Assembly: GCA_011037195.1 (NCBI GenBank)
Contig: JAAEAF010001971.1
Location: 1 to 64,000, forward strand
Direction of reading: 5' to 3'
From: Triatoma infestans
Lineage: Eukaryota > Arthropoda > Insecta > Hemiptera > Reduviidae
DNA length: 64,000 bases
Made by a program: the position numbers and the translations under genes. The notes below the pieces were generated by a model. It saw only the letters and a list, made by a program, of their open reading frames with translations. It was not told where the DNA came from and ran no database searches. Position 1 is the first letter of the stretch. Each line of letters begins with the position of its first letter. This document shows, piece after piece, positions 1-11,545 of this stretch.

Positions 1-821
1 AAAAACGAAAAACCATAGAAAGTTGAAAGTTGATATTCCGTTTAGGTATCACCGTGGGATCTGACACTACGTTATCTGTCAAAATTCCTCAACCGGAAGT
101 ACCACTTTACAAGTTAAATTTTTTACTTTTTTGCGATTTTCTCAAAAATGGCTCCGGCGATTTTCTTTAAACTCCAAACATCAACCACACATACAAAGAG
201 CTACAACTTTTATTTGAAACATTTCTCCGGGAAAATGCACTGAAGGGCACTTTTGGGGGAGGGGAGGGGTTAGGTTTCCATCTAAAGTGCTATTTCAGTT
301 TATTAGACAATTCTGTCATCTAAATAGTGTGAATTAGAATTAAATATGTTGTTGAAATTCCGAGGTTGAAAAAATCGGATAACCGGAAGTGCGTTTACTT
401 ACCACTTTACTAAATGGCTTATTCACTTTTTCGCAATTTTCTCAAAAATGGCTCCGACGATTTTTTTGTAATTTCATATATAAACTAAACATGCAATGAT
501 CTACAACTTTTATCTAAAACATTTTTCTGGGAAAATTCTTTTAAGGGCACTTTTAGGGGAGGGGTAGGGTTAGATTTTCATCTAAAGTGCTATCCTAGTT
601 GATTATACAATTCTATCATCCAAACATAATTATTTAGAAATAAATAGATGGCTGAAATTCCAAGTTTCAAGAAAATTAGTAAACCGGAAGTGCGCTTTTA
701 CTGAACAGTTTTTTCAGTTTTCGACGATTTCATTAAATTTGGTACACAAACTATAAAATTTGTCAATTATCATTTTGAGAACTGGAGTAAGAGAAAGTTG
801 TGTGAGTGTTTCACACCAGAT
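1..821 (+). mobile_element. HINE-like element copy A (left end cut by window)
   Basis: This is the right-hand ~820 bp of the main repeat family. It ends with GGAGTAAGAGAAAG, then a TGTGA-loop-TCACA hairpin, then CCAGA and a T-run. Two ~300-bp monomers are visible: 'tggctccg(g/a)cgatttt' recurs near 149 and 449, and 'accggaagt' near 92, 382 and 683. It has no coding capacity. The TG tract and left terminus lie outside the window. Confidence 0.8.
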
Positions 822-2089
822 TTTTTTTTGATCATATTTAGCAGATTTATCTCAGAGATACATATGATCATTCCGCATATTTATTAATATTTAATTAATC
901 CACTCTAGGGGTGGTGCCACAAAACACAATCCGAACCACCGGCAAACCTTGCAATCAAAAATCCTCCGTCTAATAGCTAACACACCCTTTTCTATGTTTC
1001 AAACTTTATTCTTCATACTGTGCTCTCAAAGTCTTCCATTCGTAGCCGAACTCGCTAAATCCAATCCATGAAAATCTCAGCTTGCAGACGAAACCTCTCG
1101 TACAACTCATTTGTTCCCGATCACTTCCCAGACATCCAGACCAATGGCGCAAGCGTCTTCTTATGCCATAAAACCCCTTTTTTTTTTTTTGAAGATATCC
1201 GATTAGGGAATCCAAGAGAAGATAAAGGCATCGCAAAATCCTATTCGGATTATCCATTAGTAGGTATTTTAAACATGTTCAGCGCACCGAACCCCATTTG
1301 TAGGGATGAACGCTATGGTGAGTGATGAACACGCACATAAGTGTTCAATCACTAGCTTTCTCTCATAAGAAACCAAGAAGTAATTTCATATCTTCAACGT
1401 TTCCACAAACGTAAATTCAATAAAATTAACATAAAGTTCATCTCAAGGCTTTATCTAGTCGCCCCCCCCTCCCAGAAAGTGTTGCAAAGAAAGAATCACA
1501 TATAGTCATATTTCTTTTGGAGAAAAAAATATTTACCTGCAAAATCCACACATATATATTTGTTCAAATATTTATGTAGATATTAGATTGGGATGCTACC
1601 ATTTTTAGTAGTACTAACAGTACCAACAAAAAACATTCTATATGATGATGTAATCATAGTCACGTCTGCCTACAGGAATATCAGCCAGACTGAAATACAT
1701 TTGTTATAGGTACTGTTCACCCACTTTTTCTTTTTTGTTTTCATTAGAACAATAAAGTTGCCCTACAAGACCTCTAAATTTGACAACTTTTAAAGACGAA
1801 AACCATATATCAAATAGAATGTATCATTTTTACTTGTTCCTACTCTATAATTTTGTCTTACGATCAAACTTGTCAAAATTTTAGTTTATTGTTTTTTTTT
1901 TCTGAGAATTAAAAAAAAAAAAAATTGTTTATCAAATTGTCTGTACGTATATAATATACTTTCCACGTGAGACCATTATATATAAGTTAGGTGAAACAGT
2001 TTAAAAAGAAACCTTTTATTATTTCTTCACGGAGAACTGAAATTGTAAAAAACAGAAAAAAAAAAAAAGACTGTTCAGTAAAGTAGCAG
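822..2089. other. Unassigned AT-rich sequence
   Basis: About 900-1330 is somewhat richer in GC and carries an 83-codon open frame on the minus strand (1006-1257) that I do not recognise. The rest is AT-rich with homopolymer runs. No promoter, RNA gene or element end could be identified. Confidence 0.4.
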
Positions 2090-2885
2090 TTTCAGTTGTG
2101 ATGGATGTCAGAAATATAAAAATATATTTATTTGAAATTATTAAAATTATGAAGAAAATGCATCTCGTTGGCAAAAAGGGTACATACAAGTAGAAGACTA
2201 CAGTTACAGGAAGAGTTCATGAACCTTGTTAGCAGTGTCTGTCTACCCCTTCTTCTCCCAGGGGAAGATTTGAACGAACAATTAGAAGGCTTTCTTTTAA
2301 GACAGTCTGCATTCTGCTTTCAAACAAGAACAGTCTGTACTGGACATTCTACGAGTAGACAGTTTAAGCCAGTTTAAGTTAAATCAATCTAGCTAGCTTC
2401 AGTATACATATAAGCATGTTATAGTGTTATTTTTATTTTTTTTATTTATTTATTTATTTAAGGCGTCTCAAATCTGTGGTCATTTGCGCCCAGAGCCTTC
2501 TCAGTGCACTGCCGGCCTCCGGACAGTGTTCTCCCGATACAGACAACACTGTCCATCCCCGGACAGTGAGCTGTAGGGGCTCCTAGGAAGAGAAAATCTA
2601 AGGGTAGCGGCTGGATTCGAACCCGTGATCTCCGCGTTACTAGTCCAGCGCGCTACCACTGAGCTAATCCCTTCCCTGTTATAGTGTTATTGAAAAGTAC
2701 TTAAATTTACTTAAAGAATATATCTATTTTTTAAACAGTGTGATATCTTGATTGTTTCTGATAGTTCTCTCTTAAACATATATGCTCACAAGCCCTTTAC
2801 AAAACCGCTCTTGCAACACAAACTACCACAACTCATCTCACACCAATTACATTTCACAGTCAACCAATTTTCTGCTTTAAACTCA
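2090..2885 (+). repeat. Repeat V, copy 1 (split by a SINE)
   Basis: This dispersed repeat is also present at 15320-15850, and in the opposite orientation inside the LTR retrotransposon at 17585-18050. Shared landmarks are 'aagagttcatgaac', the 'ggggaagatttgaac' block and 'cacaagccctttacaaa'. A 69-codon open frame (2168-2377) covers part of it but is disrupted in the other copies, so coding is doubtful. A SINE interrupts it at 2432-2676. Confidence 0.6.
2432..2676 (-). mobile_element. tRNA-derived SINE (family S1), near full length
   Basis: On the minus strand it starts with a tRNA-like head: A-box TAGCTCAGTGG (2657-2667) and a B-box like GGTTCGAATCC (about 2612-2622). A body shared by all S1 copies follows ('cactgtccggggatggacag', 'gccggcagtgcactgag'), and it ends in an (AAAT)n tail. 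It is flanked by a perfect 15-bp target duplication, TGTTATAGTGTTATT, at 2417-2431 and 2677-2691. That indicates insertion by LINE machinery into repeat V. Transcription would rely on the internal pol III boxes. Confidence 0.92.
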
Positions 2886-3623
2886 GAATTTTGGCAAAAC
2901 AATTAATTCTAATGAATAGGAAAGTGAATGTATGATAATGCAAGAATGAAATAAGCTTCATTTTTTTCGTTTAGTGTAAAGTTAGTAGAAAGAAACACAG
3001 AAATGTTACAATTACAAAATACATTTAATTCACTAAAAATGTGATATAACTACGTTTAAATTTCGTTTACAATAACAAGATACGAATCTAATCATATGCA
3101 CGAAAAAGCAGCAGTTAGATTATTTCATAAAATAAGTCTTCCAATTTTGATAGTAGAGCGCTGGCACTTGTCGCAAAACTTGTTCCATCTTTGGGTAGTA
3201 GAGTGCTCCATTTTTAGCAGAATAACATACAGTGAATATTGATGAAACAAAGTCAAAGATTATTGAAAATATAGATAAGAGGGGTTGGTGTACAATAAGA
3301 AGACTTGGAAGATAAGGAATATAACGCGCAAATCCAGAATTGTAGGGAATAGCCTGGTTTGTTAGTTCTTATTAAGAAAACTCGATTCCGATGCGTAGGA
3401 CTGGTACCATTATACTTATGGGAACTGCCAGAAGAGAAGAATCCCAAAAATATGATTTAATTGGAAACCAAGTGGAAAGAGAAGACTGGGGCAACCAATC
3501 AACAAGTGTTTAAATAATACGATCTCGTATGAAACGCGATCTGGCAAAAACTTGGTATAAATAAATGATGGATTAAAACCTTCAAAAGGAGGAGGAACTC
3601 ATGTCATTGGAGGATCGCAGCGC

Positions 3624-3663
<40 letters not shown>

Positions 3664-4054
3664 GTGACAACTCAACTTCTTAAACGACGACTTAAACTCT
3701 GCAAATGTGAGCTTAAATATGTCTAAACTATTATTTTTAGGTAAAATCGTTCTTTTGGAAGGCCACCTATTTGTTAAAAAGCGAACTTTTGTCTTTAAAA
3801 ACCGTACAAACGTTTACTCATAATAAGAAGGTTTCAACATTGAATTGAGGATAGTAGAGAGGGTAGTGAGTGACAGTGGGAGGAGTAAAAGGCGGACAAA
3901 TATAAAAATGTATTCTACGCATGATGCAACTGTCATATGACAGATACAGTTTAAATTTCTTTTTATTTTTTTTTTATTTATTTATTATGACAAGTTTATT
4001 GTTGTAAAATTCAATCTATTAAAAAAAAAAAAATGCTTTATTTAAAAAAAAAAG
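2886..4054. other. Unassigned AT-rich sequence with an (AT)n microsatellite
   Basis: Only simple features are visible: an (AT)n run at about 3631-3656 and poly-A/T runs near 3965-4050. Open frames here are short and unrecognised. Confidence 0.4.
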
Positions 4055-5045
4055 TCTGGTGTGAAACACTCACACAACTTTCTCTTACTCCTGTTCTCAA
4101 AATTATAATTGACAAATTTTATAGTTTGTGTACCAAATTTAATGAAATTCGATGAAAAAAACTGTTCAGTAAAAGCGCACTTCCGGTTTACTAATTTTCT
4201 TGAAACTCGGAATTTCAGCCATCTATTTATTTCTAACTAATTATGTTTGGATGATAGAATTGTATAATGAACTAGGATACACTTTGATGAAAATCTAACC
4301 CCACCCCTCCCCTAAAAGTGCTCTTAAAAGAAATTTCCCAGAGAAATGTTTTAGATAAAAGTTGTAGATCTTTGCATGTTTAGTTTATATACGAAGTTTC
4401 AAAAAAATCGTCAAGCCATTTTTTAGAAAATTGCGAAAAAGTGAATAAATCATTTAGTAAAGTGGTAAAGTAAACGCACTTCCGGTTATCCGATTTTTTT
4501 CAAACTCGGAATGTTCAACAACATATTTAATTTTAATTAACATTATTTAGATGACAGAATTGTCTAATAAACTGAAATAGCACTTTAGATGGAAACCTAA
4601 CCCCACCTCCCCCAAAAGTGCCCTTCAATGCATTTTCCCGGCGAAATGTTTCTAATAAAAGTTGTAGCTCTTTGTATGTGTGGTTGATGTTTAAAGTTTA
4701 AAGAAAATCGTCGGAGCCATTTTTGAGAAAATCGCAAAAAAGTAAAAAATCAACTAGTAAAGTGGTACTTCCGGTTGAGGAATTTTGACAGATAACGTAA
4801 CAGTCAGATCCCATGGTGACCTCTAAACGGAAAATATCAAATTTCAACTTTCTACGATTTTTCGTTTTTGAGCTATGCTGTTCCATACATACACATACAC
4901 ACACACACACACACCACATACAGACCATTGCGACAAAACCACTTTTTTGGACTCAGGGGACCTCAAACGGATATTTCCGGTGAAATCGATATCGAAAATT
5001 TGACACGATTATAATACTTCCTCTTACTAGGAGTAAGAGAAAGTA
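4055..5045 (-). mobile_element. HINE-like element copy B, full length
   Basis: On the plus strand it begins TCTGGTGTGA and ends CTAGGAGTAAGAGAAAGT, bordered by A-runs on both sides. It carries the 14-bp subterminal inverted repeats, the end hairpins, two internal ~300-bp monomers and a (CA)n tract at about 4890-4915. It is non-coding; small open frames across the CA tract are repeat artefacts. This is one of the best reference copies, about 991 bp. Confidence 0.88.
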
Positions 5046-5613
5046 AAAATGGCATGACATGTAATCACATTCAAATGTGGACAGCTCAAGAGAAGACGAA
5101 ATAACTTTTCCATTCTTTTCAAAATACCATACTAATAACATTTATTTATTAATTTATTTTTTACTTCTTCTAGTTTATTAATCACTTGGTCTTTTATTCA
5201 ACTATCAGCATCGGTTGGCTAAAGGATCAGTCAATATGAAGCAAACAGGTATTCAAGGTTCGTGAAATTGTAATTAGTAATTTATATGATCGATAATAAC
5301 ATAAGAAACATTTTCTGAAATTATTAATCAACCGTCGTTGACATTTTTTAAGAAAAAAAAAAAAGGATAAAAATGAGGGCAAAATATAGTCAACAAGGTT
5401 ACAAATTCATTACGGGTAAAAGTTGTGTGCAAAATAAAAGACGACGAAATTTATTTAGAATTTATTTATCAAGAATTTAATGAAAAGTGCATCAATATTG
5501 GCACCAGTTTTGTCAACAGCAAGAGGTAAGGTATTGTGATGTGTCAGAATAACAAGAATGTTTAGGAAATCTGGATACAGTGGCAGTATGTACAGCTATG
5601 GTTTTGAAGTTTA
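5046..5613. other. Unassigned; possibly upstream part of a decayed Tc1-like element
   Basis: AT-rich sequence ahead of a Tc1-like transposase fragment. The missing upstream part of that transposase may lie in 5400-5613, but I could not read a convincing frame. Confidence 0.3.
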
Positions 5614-5772
5614 TGGGATAACGTCATTTTTACGGACGAAAGTAAATTTAATCTCAATCGTTCGAATAGAAAGATAAATGAATGGAGAAAAATGAATAAA
5701 GAGCAGAAAGTGGTATACATTATGCTGAGTGTAATGGCGGCCAATGGGGTAGGAAATTTTGGTATTTATAGA
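5614..5772 (+). pseudogene. Tc1/mariner-type transposase fragment
   Basis: An in-frame stretch of about 53 codons reads WDNVIFTDESKFNL, then EWRK, then VMAANGVG, and stops at 5773-5775. This is the middle of a Tc1-like DDE transposase: the Asp in F-T-D-E-S is the second catalytic acidic residue, and M-A-A-N-G-V-G is the usual downstream block. The rest of the enzyme is missing. It is cut on the right by HINE-like copy C, so the transposase relic predates that insertion. Confidence 0.75.
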
Positions 5773-5782
5773 TAAAAAAAAA

Positions 5783-6350
5783 TCTGGTGTGATCCACTCA
5801 CACAACTTTCTCTTACTCTAGTTTTCGAAAATTATAATTGACTAACTTTAGAGTCAGTATACCAGATTTAATGAAATTCGTTGGAGTTTTTATGGAGAAA
5901 ATCACAAAAACTGGAGAAAAAAAAAAAACTGTTCAATAAAAACACACTTCCGGTTTTGTTAATTTTCTTGAAACTTGGAATTATTCAACAACATATTTAA
6001 TACTAATTAATAATCATTTAGATGATTAGAATTGTGTTATAAACTGAAATAGCATTTTAGAAGACAACCTAATCCCACCACTTCCCCAAAAATGCGTTTT
6101 CTCGGAGAAATGATTCAAATAAAGATTGTAGATCTTTGTATGTGTAGTTGGTATACGAAGTATAAAGGAAATTCGTTGGAGCCATTTTTGAGAAAATTGC
6201 GAAAAAAAAAGAAAAAAAGTTATTCAGTAAATTGATATTTCCGGTTGAGGAATTTTTTACAGATAACGTACTGTCGGATTCCATGGTTATACCTAAACAG
6301 AATATCAAGTTTAAACTTTATACGGTTGTTTGTTTCTGAGCTATGCTCAG
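5783..6350 (-). mobile_element. HINE-like element copy C, truncated
   Basis: It starts TCTGGTGTGA...CACAACTTTCTCTTACTC after an A-run and keeps roughly one internal monomer. It lacks the CA tract and the distal terminus, fading near 'gagctatgctcag'. It was inserted into the Tc1-like fragment. Confidence 0.75.
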
Positions 6351-7840
6351 AATGTGCCTGTATAAGTTAGGGATATATATTATCTATAACCCAAAAGGAA
6401 AATAGAAATTTACATCCACTAGGTTGAAAAACGGTTATTTACAATACATCGGTTATTTGTTAATATTTCCACAATTTACGTAGCCTTTATTTTCATCGGA
6501 TTTTAAAGGAATGTAAAGTAATACAAAATTTCTTTTGGATTTAATGAAAATTGCGGTAGTTAGCTATAAAGGTCGTAAAAATACATAGAATAAATTTTAT
6601 GTATTATTATCATCCCTCTAAATGCAATTCGTAATTAAAAGAAATTATCACATTCTGCTTTTGTTCTCTCATGTTATGCTCATTAAGAAAAAAAAAAAAA
6701 GAAGATCTAATTAAGACATTATTTAAATATTTTTATTTAAATTATTCATTTCAGCGCGAGAGTAACTCATGCTACTTTCACCCTGCTATTGAAAAGTTTG
6801 GAAAAGTTTTATGGTATTTATTATTTATGACAGTTTGAGCTGGTGCATGCGTACACACTCTATTGTGTATTTATTCTGCATCAGTTCAACTGCAGTAAAG
6901 GGGGAATGGGGTCATGAGTAGCAATTCTCTCTCTCACACAGTTTCGTTGTAACATACCAGCGTTCGAATAACATATCAAAATATGCATGCTATAATGTTT
7001 ATTCACTTTATTCATAAATTTGATTATGCAAAGAAGGATAATGATTTTCCATTAAGCGGTTCTTTGAAAACGAATATATAATGGCTTGGCTAAGTACAGA
7101 GGGATGGATAACTCATAAGCAAAAATTATAAGAGCCAACTTTAGAGCGCATTACAAGAGCAGTCTGCAACAGCACTAAATGGTAAGAGAAGATTGAAAAA
7201 TAAATAAGGAGCACCCCCCCTGTGTGTTAAATATGAAAAATGCTAAACTTCCATAAGCCAAGGCTGCCGCAAAAATGTGAAACATTATTGAGGTCAAGTT
7301 TTCTTCACATACTGCTTTAAAAATTGTTATTGATTCGTGAAAAAGATTGGAAATAGTATATTTAATGGAAGGCCATATTTTTTTTTGGTGTCCCATGCAA
7401 ATGTAATCGTAGTAGGATTTGATGGCGAAATGAATGAACACCCGAACTAGCACTAAACACTCCATTTATATATTTACGGTTTTACTGAGTTAGGAGAGAT
7501 AACTGAATACAGAGAGTGGAGAGTGTGATCTACCGAAGAATGAATGGTGATAGTTATTAGGGGGAGAATGTGGAATGATGTTGCAAGAAGCTTGAAAAAT
7601 GATTTGATTACTTAGAACACACGCTTGTTCTAACAGTAGTGGGATAATGTCGCTAGCAAGGTGATCCTATCAAGTTGATATGATCATCTGTACTCTTCCA
7701 TGTTCACTTGTGTAGACTGACTCAAATGCCTCTAAGGAAGCTTATTATTCACTTTCTCTTACCGCCAGTGTTAGTGTTTCTCTTACCACTGAATCATTCT
7801 TCAGGCACTTCATCACTCTCCATTTCAAGCTTACTGCATT
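6351..7840. other. Unassigned AT-rich sequence
   Basis: No recognised gene, repeat end or RNA. A 96-codon minus-strand open frame (7175-7465) has no motif I recognise. Confidence 0.4.
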
Positions 7841-8200
7841 TCTCCCTCAATCACGTAGAGAAGACAAACTAAGGAGAACATCTGGGTACTGGAAAAAGAA
7901 GTTAAAGATAGTAGGGGTTAGTACAGCCGCCTGTATAAAAAGGGCTGACTGATCTGATTCTCATTCTCTCTCTTTGAGACGCCATCAATCGTCAATATCC
8001 AACATATTTCGTTCTCACACCGTCACTCTGTCACTCTCTTCTAACGCTTGAACATACTCTACCACATGAATTACAGTGTAAAGTCCATGCAGTGTATATT
8101 ATTTACGCTTAATACAAAGAGTGTTCAGTGAGACTAACGTTATTCAACCTAAATAAATATTTCTTTACTGTCCCACCTCGAAGAACATCCACTGCAATAG
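7841..8200 (+). repeat. LTR-like sequence (diverged)
   Basis: It resembles 28650-28960 ('aagttaa.gat(a)...aggggt' and 'cactctgtcactct' blocks) and the other LTRs in layout: purine-rich start, TATA-like 'tgtataaaaaggg' near 7932, then pyrimidine-rich sequence with 'tacagtgtaaagtcca'. Ends and a target duplication were not found. Confidence 0.45.
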
Positions 8201-8306
8201 CTTTTAGGTGCCTCTTAACTGTCGTGGTTGAAGCCCTATACGCCAATATGTGTAATTGAAGTGTACTTGTTAGCCTACTGGCGCCTAGTTGAGATTGCTA
8301 ATGATA

Positions 8307-8588
8307 TGTAATAGGATCCAAAGAGAGGATCCATAGAGAGAAAGAGAGACAGAAATGACAGGACCACTCTCTCGGACTATAGTGGGAGGAACTGCATAAA
8401 TACAGCGACGGGAGACAGATATACAACAAAGTTCGCTCGCCAGTCACAACGTGTCATATACCTTACCCTTTACCACTCTACCGTACCCTACCATTTTAGT
8501 GTAAAGTCAAGGCAGCCAGTGTCACTTTTAATATTATATAGTGTTCATTCAAACCAAACAATTTCTTTCCTTCATCATACCCATTATA
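8307..8588 (+). mobile_element. Solo LTR, family A
   Basis: It runs from TGTAATAGGATCCAAAGAG to CCATTATA and matches both LTRs of the complete element at 17074-18534. It has the same TATA-like CATAAATACAGCG and downstream 'gtgtaaagtc'. No primer-binding site follows, so it is a solo LTR. GATA flanks both sides (8303-8306 and 8589-8592), compatible with a short target duplication. Confidence 0.8.
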
Positions 8589-8764
8589 GATACAACAGAA
8601 CCCAGACTTTTCGGTGGCGAATTATGGAAATGGTTCCATAACATCAAATATACAGAGAATTTTAGAGATAGGTATATTTTTAGTATAGGGTAATCATAAA
8701 GGAAATTTAAGAACTTGATATCACAAGGTAATCTGGTGAAAGTTTCGAAAAATGTCGATAGAGA

Positions 8765-9895
8765 GATACACTTTATTTTTAAAAAACTAAGCGGGGCTGC
8801 TCAACTAGGTTGAGTTGCAGAGAACCAATCAATCAACAAGGACGAGTCATATAAAAAGAAAGTAAAATAAATAAAAAACACACACATATACACATTATGA
8901 GCATAAAAAAGAACAAAACAGTTAATTCAACTTAAGCCTAATAAAACATCATTTGTCACTGTTAGTAAATATGGTATTTTATAATCGCTAGTATGTCTAT
9001 AAGAATGAGCTCACTGAGTGACGTCAGTTTGCTCTGGTCGATACCGACCGTGTCAAAAAACTTTGCCGTTCTGTTCGTTATGGTTCCTCTCGAACCAAAC
9101 CAGAGTCCCCGGACTTGAACTCTCCGAGTGCTCTCTTTACTTCTCCTGGTAGTAGGTCCTGGTATGCACTTCTCATAGATACGGCGCTTCTCCATATTGA
9201 TTTTCTCCGCCTGATCAGGATCGTTAGACTCATATCTAATTGTGGGATCCAGGATATATGCCAATTTGCTGCTCTTCCTGAAAGCCAGGACATCTGCATA
9301 CCGGGTCGACCCGCGTCATCGACAGCAAGCACCTCCTGTAGCACACGAAATCCTTTGTACCTTCGAGTAGCACCATGATGGTGTTCTTGACACGGTGGTG
9401 CCGGCGAGTGACAAGGAGCATATTGTGTAGACAATTACCAAGCACGTGGGCTGGTGTTTCATTCTCCCCCGGCGAGTGACAAGGAGCATATTGTGTAGAC
9501 AATTACCAAGCACGTGGGCTGGTGTTTCATTCTCCCTGACACATCGGTGGCAGAGGGGTCCAACATTTCCTGAGGTCTGTGCGGCTACCGTCGTACTCCA
9601 CGAAGAGGAGCATAAGTGTTACTTAATTTAAGGGAGTTAGTCCACTCGGAGCCCGACAGCAGCTGCTTATCGCAGACGAATTGATTGCCTTTAGGGTTAT
9701 CCCTAAAGTGGCATACCCCCACAACTTGCCACTTCCACGCAGCCCACGATTCGAAAGAGCTCTCTCTCAGACCTTGGCTAATTCTCTTGATGGACACTAT
9801 CTCCTGAGGACTTATTTCATCTAACTCAAGCCTAGCCGCGCTCAGACTTGATTCAATTTTTCTCGAAACTCTAACAATTGAGGAACTAACCATTT
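8765..9895 (-). pseudogene. R2-like LINE 3' end: zinc knuckle and restriction-like endonuclease region
   Basis: Minus-strand frames in order give W-x3-W-x4-GVCHF (9585-9893), then ETPAHVLGNCLHN...TRRH, and finally AYILDPTIRYE...EKRRIYE...LWFGSRGTI (8962-9264). This order is typical of the C-terminus of restriction-like-endonuclease LINEs (R2/R4 group): a Cys/His knuckle, then a PD-(D/E)xK-like nuclease. The frames are broken by indels and a 66-bp tandem duplication, so no enzyme can be made. The 3' UTR contains AATAAA near 8770. RT is absent (5' truncated). Confidence 0.72.
9403..9536 (-). repeat. 66-bp direct tandem duplication inside the R2-like LINE
   Basis: Positions 9403-9468 and 9471-9536 are identical by eye, 66 bp with a 2-bp spacer (period 68). 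Because 68 is not a multiple of three, the duplication shifts the reading frame across the zinc-knuckle region (H-V-L-G-N-C). The identity suggests a recent event. Confidence 0.9.
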
Positions 9896-10149
9896 TTATA
9901 AACTTGTTTTAATTCCTTATAAATATTTATATCTATTTGAAACATTTTTCGAAGTTTCGGAATTTTTGGGAGTTTTTAAGGAATAGGTCAGTCCTTTCCA
10001 ATACAGTGTACGGTTTAATAATATTATTAAGAGGGGTAATTAAAAATTTAGCATAAATACTTGTTTGGAAGAAAATTCGTCAAGTAAAATTATTGGAATT
10101 ATAGCAAGAGTTGTCGTGTTTAAGATGCGCTGCAGTTTTTTTAAATTCC
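9896..10149. other. Unassigned AT-rich spacer
   Basis: Nothing recognised between the LINE relic and the next degraded HINE-like copy. Confidence 0.35.
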
Positions 10150-10560
10150 CTCATACAGGAAGTATTACGAACTTGTCAAATTTCAGAAATTGAGTTTTCA
10201 CCGGAAATATTAATTTTTGAGTATGTAAAATATATTTTTAAGGACTTGTATATTTTTAGTGGGGTTGAGTGAGTGAACAAAATATCTTCCAAAAAGAAAA
10301 ATCGCAGAAAGCTTAAACTAGATATTTTCTTGAAATTTTGTGCACTACCCACAACAAACATAAACACACCTTTAACACTTTCCTCGGGAAAATCTATTTT
10401 TTGGAGATTGTGAGGATAGACAAAAGTGATACGTTTCTATCTATATAGCAAGCATTCCAAGTTTAAAGAAAATCGTTGCAAGCTTTTGGGAGAAAAAAAA
10501 AAATCACAAAAGCTATTCTGCAAAATCGCAACGGATTTTCTTCAAATTTTTATTTCTAAA
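10150..10560 (+). mobile_element. HINE-like element copy D, highly degraded
   Basis: Family landmarks in order: 'caggaagtattacga', 'tgagttttcaccggaaatatt', 'aaaaatcgcagaaag', 'gggaaaat' and 'aaagaaaatcgttg'. It is much diverged and interrupted on the right by an S2 SINE fragment. Confidence 0.55.
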
Positions 10561-10563
10561 TAA

Positions 10564-10657
10564 ATAGTAAAGTAGGTGCTTCCGTCCCCGTCCACGACAC
10601 CTAATTTGGTAGTTGGACGTTAAGCCCGCCTGAAAAAATAGGCATTACTTTACTTTT
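10564..10657 (+). mobile_element. SINE family S2, 3' fragment
   Basis: It matches the distal halves of the S2 copies at 47299-47514 and 61507-61715: 'aatagtaaagtaggtgcttcc', 'cgacacctaatttggtagttgg' and 'ggcattactttactt'. The tRNA-like head is missing. Confidence 0.75.
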
Positions 10658-11144
10658 TTTTACTTTTTACGAAGGGAAATAAAGGGGCTCAATTTGGTAT
10701 CTAATATGTGTGAGAGTGTTTAGCGGGAATGAGTTCGGAGTAGTTTAGTTGGTAGGATTTTTTTAATTTTTTTTTTTTTTATATGTGTAAGTATTTATCG
10801 GCTTGATTGAGGTAGAAATTTGACGTATGAAAGTATTCATTAGGATGGGAATATTTATTGATGTGAATGAGAGGTATTGTAAATAGGTTTTTAGCAAATG
10901 TGTGTGAAAGTATTTATTGGTATGAATGGTTTATGGTGTGTGGGTGTTTAGGTTTAGTGTTTAAAGGGTGCCTGGAATATCGAGTACAGACACCCAGCGA
11001 TGGTGGGAAATGGGAGTGGTGTGGATCCGGGTCTGGGGTGATGCGATGGTGGAGTCGTCGCAGTCGCGTTTTTTTTTCTCTTCTATAAATGAGAGAGGAG
11101 GTGGGAGGGTATGGTTTCGGCTAGGTATCTCCCACTTTGTAAAT
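10658..11144. other. Unassigned G-rich stretch with loose internal repetition
   Basis: 10680-11100 is TG/G-rich, with a loosely repeated 'tgtgnaagtatttat' motif near 10785, 10830 and 10905. A 73-codon plus-strand frame (10867-11088) shows no domain. It may be a decayed minisatellite. Confidence 0.35.
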
Positions 11145-11545
11145 TAAACTCTCTTACAATACTAACATACTTCTAGAGGAAAGCATAACTCTACCGTTCC
11201 CCCAAACTACAACAATCAATTTTCCCAGGTAAATGTGTCAAATAAAAGTGATATATTGATATTATACAAAGTTTAAAGAAAACTGTAGGAGCCATTTTCG
11301 AGAAAATAAGGAAAAATTAAAAAAAAAAAAAAAAATTCAATAAATCTGCACTGCCGGTTGATGGATTTTGCCCGAAATATTCCTGTCTGGTGGATAGTAC
11401 TTAAACGGAATAACAAGTTTGACCTTTCTACAACTTTTCCTAGTCTGAGCTATTCTGTTACAAAACACATACATGGATTTCCGGTGAAAACTCAATTCAA
11501 AATCTGGCACGACCAAAATACTTTCTCTTGGAATAAGAGAAAGTA
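11145..11545 (-). mobile_element. HINE-like element copy E, internally deleted
   Basis: It keeps the family blocks 'ggagccattttcgagaaaat', 'ccggttgatggattttg', 'gatttccggtgaaaactcaat' and the terminus 'ggaataagagaaagt' next to an A-run. The CA tract is reduced and one monomer is missing. Confidence 0.7.

Noticed and set aside
2600..2676. Possible tRNA gene (A- and B-boxes)
   Set aside because: The cloverleaf is imperfect and the sequence continues into a shared SINE body with target duplications. The same holds at 46914, 53160-53227, 61620-61710 and 62890-62969.
4698..4928. Open frames rich in Cys-Val or Thr-His (also 13873-14055, 34855-35079, 35218-35607)
   Set aside because: They are translations of (TG/CA)n tracts inside HINE-like copies. 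The frames do not persist between copies.
10680..11100. Telomeric or rDNA spacer repeat (G/T-rich)
   Set aside because: No regular unit such as TTAGG is present and the repetition is loose. There is no rRNA similarity nearby.
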